Shown here: positions 1-8,121 of the stretch, piece after piece | Numbering within the stretch: position 1 is the stretch's first letter | Layout: each line of letters starts with the position of its first letter | Origin: Pseudomonas sp. MM211 | Lineage (GTDB): Bacteria; Pseudomonadota; Gammaproteobacteria; Pseudomonadales; Pseudomonadaceae | Length of the DNA stretch: 64,000 nt | Reading direction: 5' to 3' | Assembly (NCBI RefSeq): GCF_020386635.1 | Contig: NZ_CP081942.1 | Coordinates: 3,596,001 to 3,660,000, forward strand | Translations under genes and position numbers: made by a program | Notes under the pieces: generated by a model | What the model saw: the letters and a program-made list of their open reading frames with translations, nothing else | Told to the model about the DNA's origin: nothing | Database searches by the model: none

Positions 1-253
1 GCAGCGTACCGCCGGCGAAGCCGAAGACCACCGAGATGACCGTCAGCTCGATGGTCATCAGCACGCCGTTGAGGATCGATTCCTCTGTCAGGTTCTGTGC
101 CACCACGTCCCATTCGAAACGCGGGTTGTTGACCATCGAAGTGGCCACCAGCGACAGCAGCAGCAAGACAATCAGGGCGCTGAACCAGCGCCCCCAGTGA
201 CGGTGTTTGACGATGCGCAGCCCGGCGATGTCGTCGTCAGGCCGTGGGCTCAT
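1..253 (-). CDS. Polar amino-acid-type ABC transporter permease (5' part only)
   Basis: Only the first 84 or so codons are in the window; the gene continues past the left edge. The ATG at 253 overlaps the TGA of the upstream binding-protein gene (ATGA), so the two are translationally coupled. About 23 polar residues are followed by a hydrophobic segment (FSALIVLLLLSLVATSMV) and, after a periplasmic stretch, by LNGVLMTIELTVISVVFGF, which is the usual start of the HisM/GlnP-type permease fold. It should form the membrane channel for the substrate captured by the 250-1146 protein. The ATPase is presumably further left. The substrate cannot be read from this fragment. Confidence 0.85.
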   Translation of the reverse strand, partial: MSPRPDDDIAGLRIVKHRHWGRWFSALIVLLLLSLVATSMVNNPRFEWDVVAQNLTEESILNGVLMTIELTVISVVFGFAGGTL

Positions 254-1146
254 TTGATGTTTTCTTCGTTGAGGCCAGCGGACTCGACTGCGCCGAAGCC
301 GATTTCCCACTTGTCGAGAATCTGCTGGTAGGTGCCGTCCTTGATCAGCGAGTTGACCGCTGCCTGGATCGGTTTACCCAGCGGAGAGTCCTTGGCCAGG
401 GCGATGGAAACGATGGTGTCCTCGATGGTGATCTCACCCGCCAGCTTCAGCGCCTTCACCTGGCTGGCTTGATAGCGCAGGCCTTCGTAGGGGCCGAAGA
501 ACATCGGCACGCGGCCACTGATCACTGCCTGCACGCCAGCCGGGCGATCCGGAAAGATCGGCACGTTGATGGCAGGCTTACCATCGGCCACGCAGGCTTC
601 GCTGGCTTGCTGCAGACGGGTCACCTGGGAAGTGCCGGCGCCGGCGCCGACGGTCTGCCCGCAGAGTTCCGGGAAGGTATTGAACGGCCCATTGGTGGCA
701 TCGCTACGGCCGATCAGCGCCAGCTTGGAGGCGTTGTAGTAACCGACGAAATCCACCTGCTCGAGACGCTTGGCATTGGCGTCGATATTGGAGATCGCCG
801 CATCGTAACGCCCGGACTTCAGGCCCGGAATGATGTTGTCGAAACCACCGGTATCGCGCAGCTCCAGCTTCACGCCGAGGCGATCGGCAACGGCGCTGAT
901 GATGTCGATTTCACGCCCTGCAAGGGTCTTGTTGTCGGCCTGGTAGAAGGTGGTCGGCGGCGTGTTCGGGTTGGTGCCGGCGATGATGCTGCCACGTTTC
1001 TTGATCGCTTCCGGCAGGCTGTCGTGTAGCGCAGCATCGGCCTCGGGTTTGGCGGTGGCGTCGAAAGGCACGCCCTTGTCGGCGGCGAAGGCGCTGGAAA
1101 GTGGCAGCAGTGCGAAGGCAGCAGCGGTCAGTGCAAGGCGTTTCAT
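250..1146 (-). CDS. ABC transporter substrate-binding protein, family 3 (amino-acid type)
   Basis: A 298-residue periplasmic binding protein. Residues 1-21 form a signal peptide ending SSAFA. The mature part has the family-3 layout: KKRGSIIAGTNPNTPPTTF, then GREIDIISAVADRLGV, GRYDAAISNI and a second lobe ending DGTYQQILDKWEI. The start is backed by AAGGA about 8 bases upstream. It lies 3 bases after a monooxygenase gene and overlaps the permease start, so it belongs to a MmgE/PrpD-monooxygenase-transporter operon. Family-3 proteins usually bind amino acids. The monooxygenase partner makes a sulfur- or nitrogen-containing amino-acid-like ligand plausible, but that is inference. Confidence 0.88.
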   Translation of the reverse strand: MKRLALTAAAFALLPLSSAFAADKGVPFDATAKPEADAALHDSLPEAIKKRGSIIAGTNPNTPPTTFYQADNKTLAGREIDIISAVADRLGVKLELRDTGGFDNIIPGLKSGRYDAAISNIDANAKRLEQVDFVGYYNASKLALIGRSDATNGPFNTFPELCGQTVGAGAGTSQVTRLQQASEACVADGKPAINVPIFPDRPAGVQAVISGRVPMFFGPYEGLRYQASQVKALKLAGEITIEDTIVSIALAKDSPLGKPIQAAVNSLIKDGTYQQILDKWEIGFGAVESAGLNEENIK

Positions 1147-1149
1147 GGG

Positions 1150-2499
1150 TTATTCCTTCTCGGTTGCCAGCGGGGCAACGGCGGCAAAATTTTCGTCAAC
1201 GGAGGGCAGGCCGAGGTTTTCACGCAGCGTGCTGTATAGGTATTCGCTGCGGAACAGGCCGCGGCGTTGCAATTCGGGAATCACCAGCTCGACGAACAGT
1301 TCCAGTTGGTCAGGCAGCACGGCCGGCATGATGTTGAAACCATCGGCACCGCCCTGCTCCAGCCAGAGCTGGAAGTCATCGGCGATATCTTCCGCAGTAC
1401 CAACCACCACACGGTGGCCGCGCGAGCCAGCAGCAACCGCAGCCAGTTGGCGCAGGGTCAGGTTTTCCCGGGCCGCCAGCTCGGTGAGCAGCTTGACGCG
1501 GCTCTGGCTGCCTTCGGTCGCGGGAATCTCCGGCACCGGGCCATCGAGCGGGTACGCCGTCATGTCCACGCCGAAACGGGCGGACAGCTGCTCGATACCG
1601 TTGTCGATATCCACCAGTTCATTGAGCTGGTTCCAGACTTCCTGCGCCTGTTCGCGGGTACGCCCGACAATCGGCATCACCCCCGGCAGAATCAACAGGT
1701 GATCGGCATGGCGACCGGCGTCACGCACGAACTGCTTCTGGCTCTTGTAGAACGCCTGACCTTCTTCCAGCGAAGACGCAGCGGTGAACACCACCTCGGC
1801 GGTTTGCGCCGCCAGCTGCTGCCCGGCAGGCGAGGAGCCCGCCTCGATGATCACCGGACGGCCCTGGGGAGAACGCGCGATGTTCAGCGGGCCCTGCACC
1901 TGGAAGTGCTTGCCCTTGTGGTTGGCTGCGTGAATCTTGCTTTCGTCGGAGTAACGGCCAGTGTCCTTCTCACGGACGATGGCACCCTCCTCCCAGCCAT
2001 CCCACAGTTTGAAGGCCACATCGAGGAACTCGCGGGCCATTTCATAGCGGTCGGCGTGGGACGGCAGGTCTTCACGGCTGAAGTTGCGGGCCGCGTCGAG
2101 GGAGAACGAAGTGACTACGTTCCAGGCGCCACGCCCGTGGCTGATGTGATCCACCGAGCAAAGCGCGCGCGCCAGGTGGAACGGCTCATCGAAGGTCGTG
2201 GACGCGGTGGCGGCCAGGCCGATGTGCTTGGTTTGCACGGCCAGCGCAGACAGCAGGGTCAGCGGTTCGAGGCGCGACATGGTGGACGGCAGACGATGCA
2301 CGCTGGTGGCCAGCGCATCGCCGACGAAGAACATGTCGAACTTGCCCGCTTCCGCGGTCTTGGCGATCCACGTGAACCACTCGACATCGGTGGGCGAACC
2401 TTTCGCGCCCTCGGCACGCCAGCCACCCACGTGGTGCCCCAGCGCCTGCACGAACAGACCAAGGCGTAGCTGACGGGGCGACGTTTGTTGCACGGACAT
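1150..2499 (-). CDS. FMN-dependent monooxygenase of the NtaA/SnaA/DszA (luciferase-like) family
   Basis: A 449-residue flavin-dependent monooxygenase. Its length and motifs match the NtaA/SnaA/DszA branch of bacterial luciferase-like enzymes, which use reduced FMN and O2 to oxidise nitrilotriacetate, dibenzothiophene sulfone and similar small molecules. Visible blocks are the N-terminal LGLFVQALGHHVGGWR, RLEPLTLLSALAVQTKHIGL, SHGRGAWNVVTSF, GSSPAGQQLAAQTAEVVFTA and the C-terminal ADGFNIMPAVLPDQLE. ATG 2499 is preferred to a TTG two codons upstream because AAGGA lies about 6 bases before it. A separate flavin reductase is normally needed and none is seen here. Neighbouring uptake genes suggest nutrient scavenging. 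The substrate is unknown. Confidence 0.85.
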   Translation of the reverse strand: MSVQQTSPRQLRLGLFVQALGHHVGGWRAEGAKGSPTDVEWFTWIAKTAEAGKFDMFFVGDALATSVHRLPSTMSRLEPLTLLSALAVQTKHIGLAATASTTFDEPFHLARALCSVDHISHGRGAWNVVTSFSLDAARNFSREDLPSHADRYEMAREFLDVAFKLWDGWEEGAIVREKDTGRYSDESKIHAANHKGKHFQVQGPLNIARSPQGRPVIIEAGSSPAGQQLAAQTAEVVFTAASSLEEGQAFYKSQKQFVRDAGRHADHLLILPGVMPIVGRTREQAQEVWNQLNELVDIDNGIEQLSARFGVDMTAYPLDGPVPEIPATEGSQSRVKLLTELAARENLTLRQLAAVAAGSRGHRVVVGTAEDIADDFQLWLEQGGADGFNIMPAVLPDQLELFVELVIPELQRRGLFRSEYLYSTLRENLGLPSVDENFAAVAPLATEKE

Positions 2500-2508
2500 A
2501 ACCAATCC

Positions 2509-3819
2509 TTATTGAAAGCCAACGAGTGAGATCAGGCGATGCAGCGCGGCATCGTCTGCAAGGCGTAGATCCTGGCTGATTGCGAATACTCGCTCATCAG
2601 GCAGCGATTGAAGATTCTTGTGCAGTTTGGCCTGCACGTCGGTGGGCAGTGCGGCGGTCTCCTTGCGGGTCACGCAATGGCTGTGGGAAGACCCATCGGC
2701 CATGAACAGGGTGACCCGGTGAAAACGCAGGTCAGGGTCGAGCTCGTCCGCCGGCGCATTCAGGTCCGGCACGCGGCGCACCCGTGCAGCCAGGGCGGCA
2801 ATGGTCGGCTCGACCGGTGCCTCGCCGTAGCGCTCGAGGGACACTGCACCGTTGCTCAGTGCATCGGCGATCACATACTCCAGGCTGAAGCGCGCTTCCA
2901 CACCATTGACCGGCGCGATGATGTTCGGCGCGGTATCGGCCCCCGGCGGAAAGCTCACCTCGATGCGCTGCACAGCATCCAGCTCGCCGCCGAGAAGCTC
3001 GCGCAGCACGAACGCAGCTTCGGCAGCGCTGTGGGTGCCGCCGCAGGTGGGGTAACGCTTGAACTCCAGCCCCGGCGCGATGATCCGCCACGGCTCGCCC
3101 CACCCCGCCAGCAGGTCATCCGGCTGGGCAACGCCGAAACCGAGCGTGCTCAGAAACGCCTCCAGCACCCCTTGGCGCTGCGCCGCGAACCCGCTACGGG
3201 CCAGCTCGATACTGTTGACCGCGCTGCGCGCCGCATAGCCGGCATGCAGTGCCTTGGCGGCAGAACCGAACTGGGCGCGCAGGCCCGAAGCCTGGGTAGC
3301 GGCAAGGCCAATGGCGACTTCGGTCTGCTCCAGGGTCAGGCGCAGCAGGCGACTGGCAGCACCGACGGCGGCAATCACGCCCAGGGTCGCAGTACTGTGC
3401 AAGCCGGCCGCGTAGTGACGGGTGCCAATGGCCTTGCCCAAGCGGCCGGCCAGTTCCACGCCGACCACATAGGCATCGAGAAAGTCGTCAGCCGCCTGGC
3501 CCGGATAACGTCCGCTCAACGCCAACAGCGTGGAGAGCACCACCGTGGTGGGATGCCCACGAAACGTCGCGTGGTAGTCGTCGAAATCCAGCGCATGGCT
3601 CATGTAACCCAGCTGCAGCGCCTGGTTCTCGGTACTGCCCGCCGCGGGGAATACGTCGCGAACAGGCACCAGCCCGGAATCGGCAAGCAGACCAAGCTGC
3701 ACTGGCAGCAGGCACGCGAAGTAATCCATCAGCCCTTCACGGGCATGCTGACGTTCACGTTCACCTGGGTGGATGTCGAAAAGCGCCTTGGCCAACTGGC
3801 CGTTAAGGGAAGTGTTCAA
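2509..3819 (-). CDS. MmgE/PrpD family protein
   Basis: A 436-residue member of the family containing 2-methylcitrate dehydratase (PrpD) and aconitate decarboxylase. Typical blocks are YMSHALDFDDYHATFRGHP near residue 75, GRHYAAGLHSTATLG (about 135), ATQASGLRAQFGSAAKALHAG (about 175) and FKRYPTCGGTHSAAEA (about 255). No prp genes are nearby, so propionate metabolism is not implied. It is the first gene of the operon with the monooxygenase and transporter, and may isomerise or dehydrate a breakdown product. The start appears to be TTG 3819, preceded by AAAGGTG at short spacing; no ATG is available close by. The true start is uncertain. Confidence 0.8.
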   Translation of the reverse strand: MNTSLNGQLAKALFDIHPGERERQHAREGLMDYFACLLPVQLGLLADSGLVPVRDVFPAAGSTENQALQLGYMSHALDFDDYHATFRGHPTTVVLSTLLALSGRYPGQAADDFLDAYVVGVELAGRLGKAIGTRHYAAGLHSTATLGVIAAVGAASRLLRLTLEQTEVAIGLAATQASGLRAQFGSAAKALHAGYAARSAVNSIELARSGFAAQRQGVLEAFLSTLGFGVAQPDDLLAGWGEPWRIIAPGLEFKRYPTCGGTHSAAEAAFVLRELLGGELDAVQRIEVSFPPGADTAPNIIAPVNGVEARFSLEYVIADALSNGAVSLERYGEAPVEPTIAALAARVRRVPDLNAPADELDPDLRFHRVTLFMADGSSHSHCVTRKETAALPTDVQAKLHKNLQSLPDERVFAISQDLRLADDAALHRLISLVGFQ

Positions 3820-4085
3820 AAGGCACCTTTAAAAGTAAGGCTTTGAGCTACATCAAGAATTTTTTACCACCGGGCATTTTCCTTACCCAGGGAAAGCGCT
3901 GCAAATATCCAAAAGCTATTTGCTTAGTCCTAGAAGAGATAAGAAGTCCGCGTGCTGGTCTCGGCCTGCCCTTATATCGCCGTAAGCTCCAGTAGCGCAG
4001 CGATACAGGGGATGGTTCAACTTCCCACTGCGCTTGCTTAGCGTCTGGTTATAGTCGTTCAGATGCAGAATTCCTTAGGGTTACC
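3820..4085. other. Intergenic region upstream of the MmgE/PrpD operon
   Basis: About 266 bases between the end of the histidine kinase gene and the start of the MmgE/PrpD gene. It should hold the promoter of the four-gene operon on the minus strand and any terminator for the kinase gene. I see a moderately AT-rich stretch near 3840-3935 but no convincing hairpin or operator. Confidence 0.4.
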
Positions 4086-5432
4086 TCAGGCAAACGGCAG
4101 CCCCACACGCACTTCCAGGCCGCCCTGCTTTCGATTGCGCAGCGTCAGTGTGCCGCCGTGTTCCAGCACCGTGGCACGGGCGGCCGACAGGCCCAGGCCA
4201 ACGCCGCCCGTGTGTTTGTTACGCGAGCCTTCGATGCGGAAGAAGGGTTTGAAGACCTCATCCTGAAGTTCTTCAGCGATGCCTGGCCCACGATCCAGCA
4301 CGCGGATATCGATTATGTGTGCGCCCTCCCCTAGCTCGATGGCCGGTTCCTGGCCGTAGCGGATGGCGTTGTCCAGCAGGTTGGTCAGCATGCGTTTGAT
4401 GCCGATGGGGCGACCAACGTAAACCACCCGGCTCGGGCCGCTCAGTTGTACCTCGATGCCAGCATCCTTGTAGTCGTCGACGATGGTGTGCAGCAGCTCG
4501 GCGAGGTCGAAGGCGGTCGCCGGTTCGAGGCGAGCGTCGTCGCGGAAGAATTCCAGGGCACTATTGACCATCACCTGCATTTCGTCGACGTCGCGGAACA
4601 GCTTGGCCTGCTGGTCGGCGTCTTCGATGAACTCGCCACGCAGGCGCATACGCGTCAGCGGCGCACGCAGGTCGTGGGAGATCGCTGCGAGCATCTGCGT
4701 CCGGTCGTTGATGAAGTGCTGCAGCTGGGCCTGCATGGCGTTGAAGGCGACAATGGCCTGGCGGATTTCCTGTGGCCCTTCCACGGCAATCGGCGGCGCG
4801 CGAAAGTCACTGCCGAAGCGTCGTGCCCCGCGGGCGAAGCGCTCCAGGGGGCTGGCCAGATGGCGGGTGGCAACCAGCGCGACGATGATGGTGGACAGCA
4901 ATACCAGAGCAACGATGATGAGGCCGCGAGGCAACTCATTCAGACCCCAGATGCGCGTCAGTGCCGAGAATTTCACCCAGCTGCCATCGTGCATTTCAAC
5001 CATCAGGGCATAACCCGCTCCCGGCTGATCCGATGGCCAGTCGGCAGGCTCGTAACCTTCTATCCTCGCGTTGGTATTTCGCAACTGACTGCGTAAATAG
5101 TCCTCACCGGTGCGAAACCCGACATCCTCATCCGCCGGTGGCAGACCGGCCTCTTCGTATGTCAGCAACCAAGTGGTTGTGTAGGTTTCATCGCTGGCGG
5201 ATCGGGCGATGGCCGGCCGCTGCTCGCGTGGCGCTGCGTCGATAATGCGGCTGATGCTGGCCAGCCGCTCCAGCAAGCCAGTCTCCAGCAGCGGCGGACG
5301 TGCCCACACGCCAGCCAGTTGGCTGAGCAGCCAGGTGAGGGCCAGCGCCGTCAACATCGCGGCCATGGTGGTCAGGGCGATCCAGCGCGCCACGGTATCG
5401 CTGGGACGATTGAGCCTCTCCAGCAGTTTCAT
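4086..5432 (-). CDS. Two-component sensor histidine kinase (EnvZ/HAMP type)
   Basis: A 448-residue inner-membrane kinase. TM1 is about residues 17-40, followed by a periplasmic domain of roughly 130 residues. TM2 (LIIVALVLLSTIIVALVA) leads into a HAMP segment (about 190-240). The H-box is AAISHDLRAPLTRMRLR, with His near 252. The ATPase boxes are NLLDNAIRYG, DRGPGI, FKPFFRIEGSRN and GVGLGLSAA. It overlaps the response-regulator gene by 4 bases, so they form a cognate pair. The periplasmic domain shows no sensor motif I can name. Neighbouring mlaA is divergent and may or may not be a target. Confidence 0.9.
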   Translation of the reverse strand: MKLLERLNRPSDTVARWIALTTMAAMLTALALTWLLSQLAGVWARPPLLETGLLERLASISRIIDAAPREQRPAIARSASDETYTTTWLLTYEEAGLPPADEDVGFRTGEDYLRSQLRNTNARIEGYEPADWPSDQPGAGYALMVEMHDGSWVKFSALTRIWGLNELPRGLIIVALVLLSTIIVALVATRHLASPLERFARGARRFGSDFRAPPIAVEGPQEIRQAIVAFNAMQAQLQHFINDRTQMLAAISHDLRAPLTRMRLRGEFIEDADQQAKLFRDVDEMQVMVNSALEFFRDDARLEPATAFDLAELLHTIVDDYKDAGIEVQLSGPSRVVYVGRPIGIKRMLTNLLDNAIRYGQEPAIELGEGAHIIDIRVLDRGPGIAEELQDEVFKPFFRIEGSRNKHTGGVGLGLSAARATVLEHGGTLTLRNRKQGGLEVRVGLPFA

Positions 5433-6142
5433 CGTTTCACCAGTACGTTTGGCGTGAACAGGTAGCCGCTGTTACGCACGGTACGAATCATCGGCGAGGC
5501 GCTGACATCGCCCTCCAACTTGCGGCGCAGGCGGCTGACCTGCACATCGATACTGCGGTCGAAGGCCTCGAAGGCTTCGCCACGGGTCATGTCGAGCAGC
5601 TGCTGGCGGGTCAGTACCCGACGCGGATGTTCGGCGAACACCAGCAGCAGTTCGAATTCGCCGCCGGAAAGCGGAATCATCACCTTGTCCGGCGAGCGCA
5701 GCTCCCGGCGGGTGACGTCCAGCTGCCAACCGGCGAACTCCAGGGTTGGCCGTGGTTTGTCGTTCAGCACGCTCTTGACCTCCCCCGTACGGCGCAGCAC
5801 CGCCCTTACCCGGGCCAGCAGCTCGCGGGCGTCGAAGGGTTTGGTCAGATAGTCGTCGGCGCCGAGCTCCAGGCCCACCACGCGGTCGCTGAGTTCGCCC
5901 ATGGCGGTGAGCATGATTACCGCCACCGCGTGCTCGCTGCGCAGGCGCTGGCACAGCACCAGGCCGCTCTCGCCAGGCAGCATGACGTCGAGGATGACCA
6001 GATCCGGCAGCTGCCGCTCCACCGCTTGCCACAGGCTGTCGCCGTCGGTTGCCACATCGACGCAATAGCCGTGTTGTTCGAGGAATTTCTTCAGCAGGGC
6101 GAGGACTTCGAGGTCATCGTCCACAAGCAGTAAATGGATCAC
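5429..6142 (-). CDS. OmpR/PhoB-family response regulator
   Basis: A 237-residue regulator. The receiver domain (residues 1-120) has the acidic pocket LLVDDD, phospho-acceptor Asp in VILDVMLP (about residue 51), Thr in MLTAM and Lys in YLTKPFDA. The C-terminal winged helix (about 130-230) ends SRLRRKLEGDVSASPMIRT followed by VRNSGYLF, typical of OmpR-family DNA-binding proteins. The start codon is GTG 6142 with a weak ribosome-binding site. It is the first gene of a two-gene operon with the kinase. The gap to mlaA is about 165 bases and should hold divergent promoters. Confidence 0.92.
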   Translation of the reverse strand: MIHLLLVDDDLEVLALLKKFLEQHGYCVDVATDGDSLWQAVERQLPDLVILDVMLPGESGLVLCQRLRSEHAVAVIMLTAMGELSDRVVGLELGADDYLTKPFDARELLARVRAVLRRTGEVKSVLNDKPRPTLEFAGWQLDVTRRELRSPDKVMIPLSGGEFELLLVFAEHPRRVLTRQQLLDMTRGEAFEAFDRSIDVQVSRLRRKLEGDVSASPMIRTVRNSGYLFTPNVLVKR

Positions 6143-6307
6143 GCAAAGCTCGCTGCCGGCAGTTTCTAGAATGGCTATCTAAAACCATTGGCGCAGGCGC
6201 GTCATATATTTCAATCCGGCAATAAAGCTGCCGTTTTGCAACAGTGGAGAAATTCTCGGGCAAAACCTCGGAGGCAACATGGGTGCAGTCCCCATCGAGG
6301 TTTCAGC

Positions 6308-7087
6308 ATGCCGACCATCACCGTCGTTACCCCCTTCGTCCGCACCCTTTCGCTCACCGCTGCCGTGGCACTTGCCAGTGGCTGCGCGAGCTCACCACCA
6401 GCCGGCAGTAACGCGGCCTGTCAGGCGGCGGCCTACGAACCCCGTGACCCTGCCGAGCCGGTCAACCGCGGCATCTTCGCCTTCAACAGGACAGTGGATG
6501 ACTACGTGCTGTCGCCGGTCGCCCGGGGCTATCGGCACCTGCCGGGTTTCGTGCAAAACGGCGTGCACAACTTCGTGGCCAACTTCGGCGAGCCCAAGGT
6601 GTTCATCAACGACCTGCTGCAGGGCAACGGGCGGCGTTCGGTGACCACGGTGGGCCGTTTCGCACTCAACACCACGGTGGGCATCGTCGGCTTGGTGGAT
6701 GTGTCCGGGCGGCTGGGCATGGAGCGCCACGACGCCGACTTCGGCCAGACCTTTGGCGTGTGGAATATCGCCAACGGGCCCATCGTCGAGCTGCCGCTGC
6801 TGGGTACCGGCAACCTGCGTGACGCCACGGGCAAGGTGCTGAGCTTCGCGGTATCGCCATTCGGTAGCAGCGATACGGTGGAAACCCTTAGCACGGTGAA
6901 TACCGTCGGCGGCATCGTCGATGGCCGTGCAGAGGCGCTACCGCAGACCGACGAGCTGAGAAAGGAGCCTGACTATTACGTGGCGCTGCGTAACGCCGTG
7001 GCCGAGCGCCGGGCGCACTTCGTGAGCGAAGGAAAACTCGGCACCGAGCTGGACCTGGCTCATGGCTGCGACAATGGGGTGCAATGA
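6308..7087 (+). CDS. mlaA: MlaA (VacJ) family outer-membrane lipoprotein
   Basis: A 259-residue lipoprotein of the Mla system, which removes misplaced phospholipids from the outer leaflet of the outer membrane. The ATG at 6308 is chosen because GAGG lies 7 bases upstream and it gives a clean signal peptide with lipobox LASGC. The mature protein shows the family core: DPAEPVNRGIFAFNRTVDDY, FVANFGEPKVFINDLLQG, RFALNTTVGIVGLVDV and ERHDADFGQTFGVW. The usual porin partner and mlaBCDEF genes are not in the window, as is common since mlaA is often unlinked. The stop codon overlaps the next small gene. Confidence 0.92.
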   Translation: MPTITVVTPFVRTLSLTAAVALASGCASSPPAGSNAACQAAAYEPRDPAEPVNRGIFAFNRTVDDYVLSPVARGYRHLPGFVQNGVHNFVANFGEPKVFINDLLQGNGRRSVTTVGRFALNTTVGIVGLVDVSGRLGMERHDADFGQTFGVWNIANGPIVELPLLGTGNLRDATGKVLSFAVSPFGSSDTVETLSTVNTVGGIVDGRAEALPQTDELRKEPDYYVALRNAVAERRAHFVSEGKLGTELDLAHGCDNGVQ

Positions 7088-7365
7088 TGAACAACGACGT
7101 GCTGGTTCTGCACCGGAGGATACGAACGCCGGACATGGCGTCGCTGCACTGCCGCGAACTCGAATTACGCCTCGACGCCGATGGCCGCCACCTGGTGTTT
7201 AGCCGCTATACCGAGCTGTATTGCGAAGATCAGTCCATCTGGGGTGCCACACGCGACCACAAGGTGCCGCTGGTCAGCCTGCTTCGCTGGGTGATTAGCC
7301 AGGGGAGCAGGCCCGATATCGCAATGGTGGACAAAAAGAGCGTTGTCCAGCCGTCGTCCTGCTAG
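7084..7365 (+). CDS. Small conserved-looking hypothetical protein, C-terminus running into a repeat
   Basis: A 93-residue soluble protein whose ATG overlaps the mlaA stop (ATGA), so it is probably co-translated with mlaA. The core, from SLHCRELELRLDADGRHLVF through EDQSIWGATRDHKVPLVSLL, looks like a real folded protein, with normal codon use. The last 15 or so residues (IAMVDKKSVVQPSSC) are encoded by the left arm of the inverted-repeat element at 7319-7470. The native C-terminus has therefore probably been replaced or extended by that element. I recognise no function. Confidence 0.6.
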   Translation: MMNNDVLVLHRRIRTPDMASLHCRELELRLDADGRHLVFSRYTELYCEDQSIWGATRDHKVPLVSLLRWVISQGSRPDIAMVDKKSVVQPSSC

Positions 7366-7470
7366 CTTGTCGCGGACTTGGTGGGCTGAAGCCCACCCTA
7401 CCTGTGCCCCTCTCCCGCCGTAGGGTGGATCGGGGCGCGTAGCTGACGCTTTTTTCATCCACCATTGCGA
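7319..7470. repeat. Inverted-repeat (MITE-like) element
   Basis: Arms at 7321-7343 and 7446-7468 are near-perfect reverse complements (20 of 23 positions), enclosing about 100 bases. Inside is the 18-base palindrome GGTGGGCTGAAGCCCACC at 7380-7397. There is no coding capacity for a transposase. This is typical of short non-autonomous repeats in Pseudomonas. It ends the small gene upstream and could act as a bidirectional terminator between two convergent units. Confidence 0.7.
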
Positions 7471-7491
7471 TCCCCATTCGGGACGTGTTTA

Positions 7492-7510
7492 GGGCGGGCT
7501 TCAGCCCACC
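7492..7510. repeat. Second copy of the GGTGGGCT/AGCCCACC palindrome, overlapping the rraA-like stop
   Basis: GGGCGGGCTTCAGCCCACC at 7492-7510 is a slightly diverged, inverted relative of the palindrome at 7380-7397. The stop codon and last codons of the RraA-like gene (minus strand, ending at 7501) lie inside it. Confidence 0.6.
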
Positions 7511-8121
7511 ACCTGGTCTAGCCGCGCCTGCAACTCGGCGCGCCGCGCGGCATCGGCGGCTTCCTTGTTCTGCAGGCGTTCCAGCAAGTCAGAGGCCTGT
7601 TCGGCCGCGAGCACGTAGATGCCATCGTCGTCGGCCACCAGCAAATTGCCGGGGTGCACCTCGACGCCGCGGATGGTCACCGGCACGTTCACCGCGCCGT
7701 GCTCACCGAGGGAGCGCGTGGTATAGGCACTGACGCCGCTGCAGAAGATCGGCAGGCCAAGCGCTCGCAGGGCGCGCACGTCGGTCACCGGCCCGTCGAT
7801 CACCACCGCGGCCAGGCCCTTGATGCGCGCGGCGATGGTACGCAGTTCCCCCCAGCAGGCGCAGCCCTGCTCGCCCTGGTTGGCGACCACCAGCACATCA
7901 CCGGGCTGGCTGGCGATCAGGGCGTCGCGCAGCATGCTGCCATCTGGCGCGTGGATCTGCACGGTGGTGACACGGCCAACGACGTGCACGTCGCCCACCA
8001 GCGGTGGCAAGCCGTGAATGTGGCCCTCGCGCAGAAAGTGACCGATGGTCGACGCGGCGATGCCTCGGTAGGCATCGAGCAGCGCTGCGGGAATACTGTC
8101 AGCTGGTGCTGCGAACGTCAT
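7501..8121 (-). CDS. RraA-like protein (HMG-aldolase / RNase E inhibitor fold)
   Basis: A 206-residue RraA-family protein. Members include 4-hydroxy-4-methyl-2-oxoglutarate aldolase/oxaloacetate decarboxylase and the RNase E regulator RraA. ATG 8121 overlaps the TGA of the FhuF-like gene (ATGA), making this the last gene of the achromobactin unit. The core includes VVGRVTTVQ, GDVLVVANQG, AAVVIDGPVTDVRAL, VTIRGVEVHPGNLLVADDDG. Family aldolases carry an Arg-Asp pair in the VIDG segment; here it reads Thr-Asp, so ordinary aldolase activity is doubtful. A link to the keto-acid or citrate parts of achromobactin is inference. The last residues come from a repeat. Confidence 0.82.
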   Translation of the reverse strand: MTFAAPADSIPAALLDAYRGIAASTIGHFLREGHIHGLPPLVGDVHVVGRVTTVQIHAPDGSMLRDALIASQPGDVLVVANQGEQGCACWGELRTIAARIKGLAAVVIDGPVTDVRALRALGLPIFCSGVSAYTTRSLGEHGAVNVPVTIRGVEVHPGNLLVADDDGIYVLAAEQASDLLERLQNKEAADAARRAELQARLDQVVG

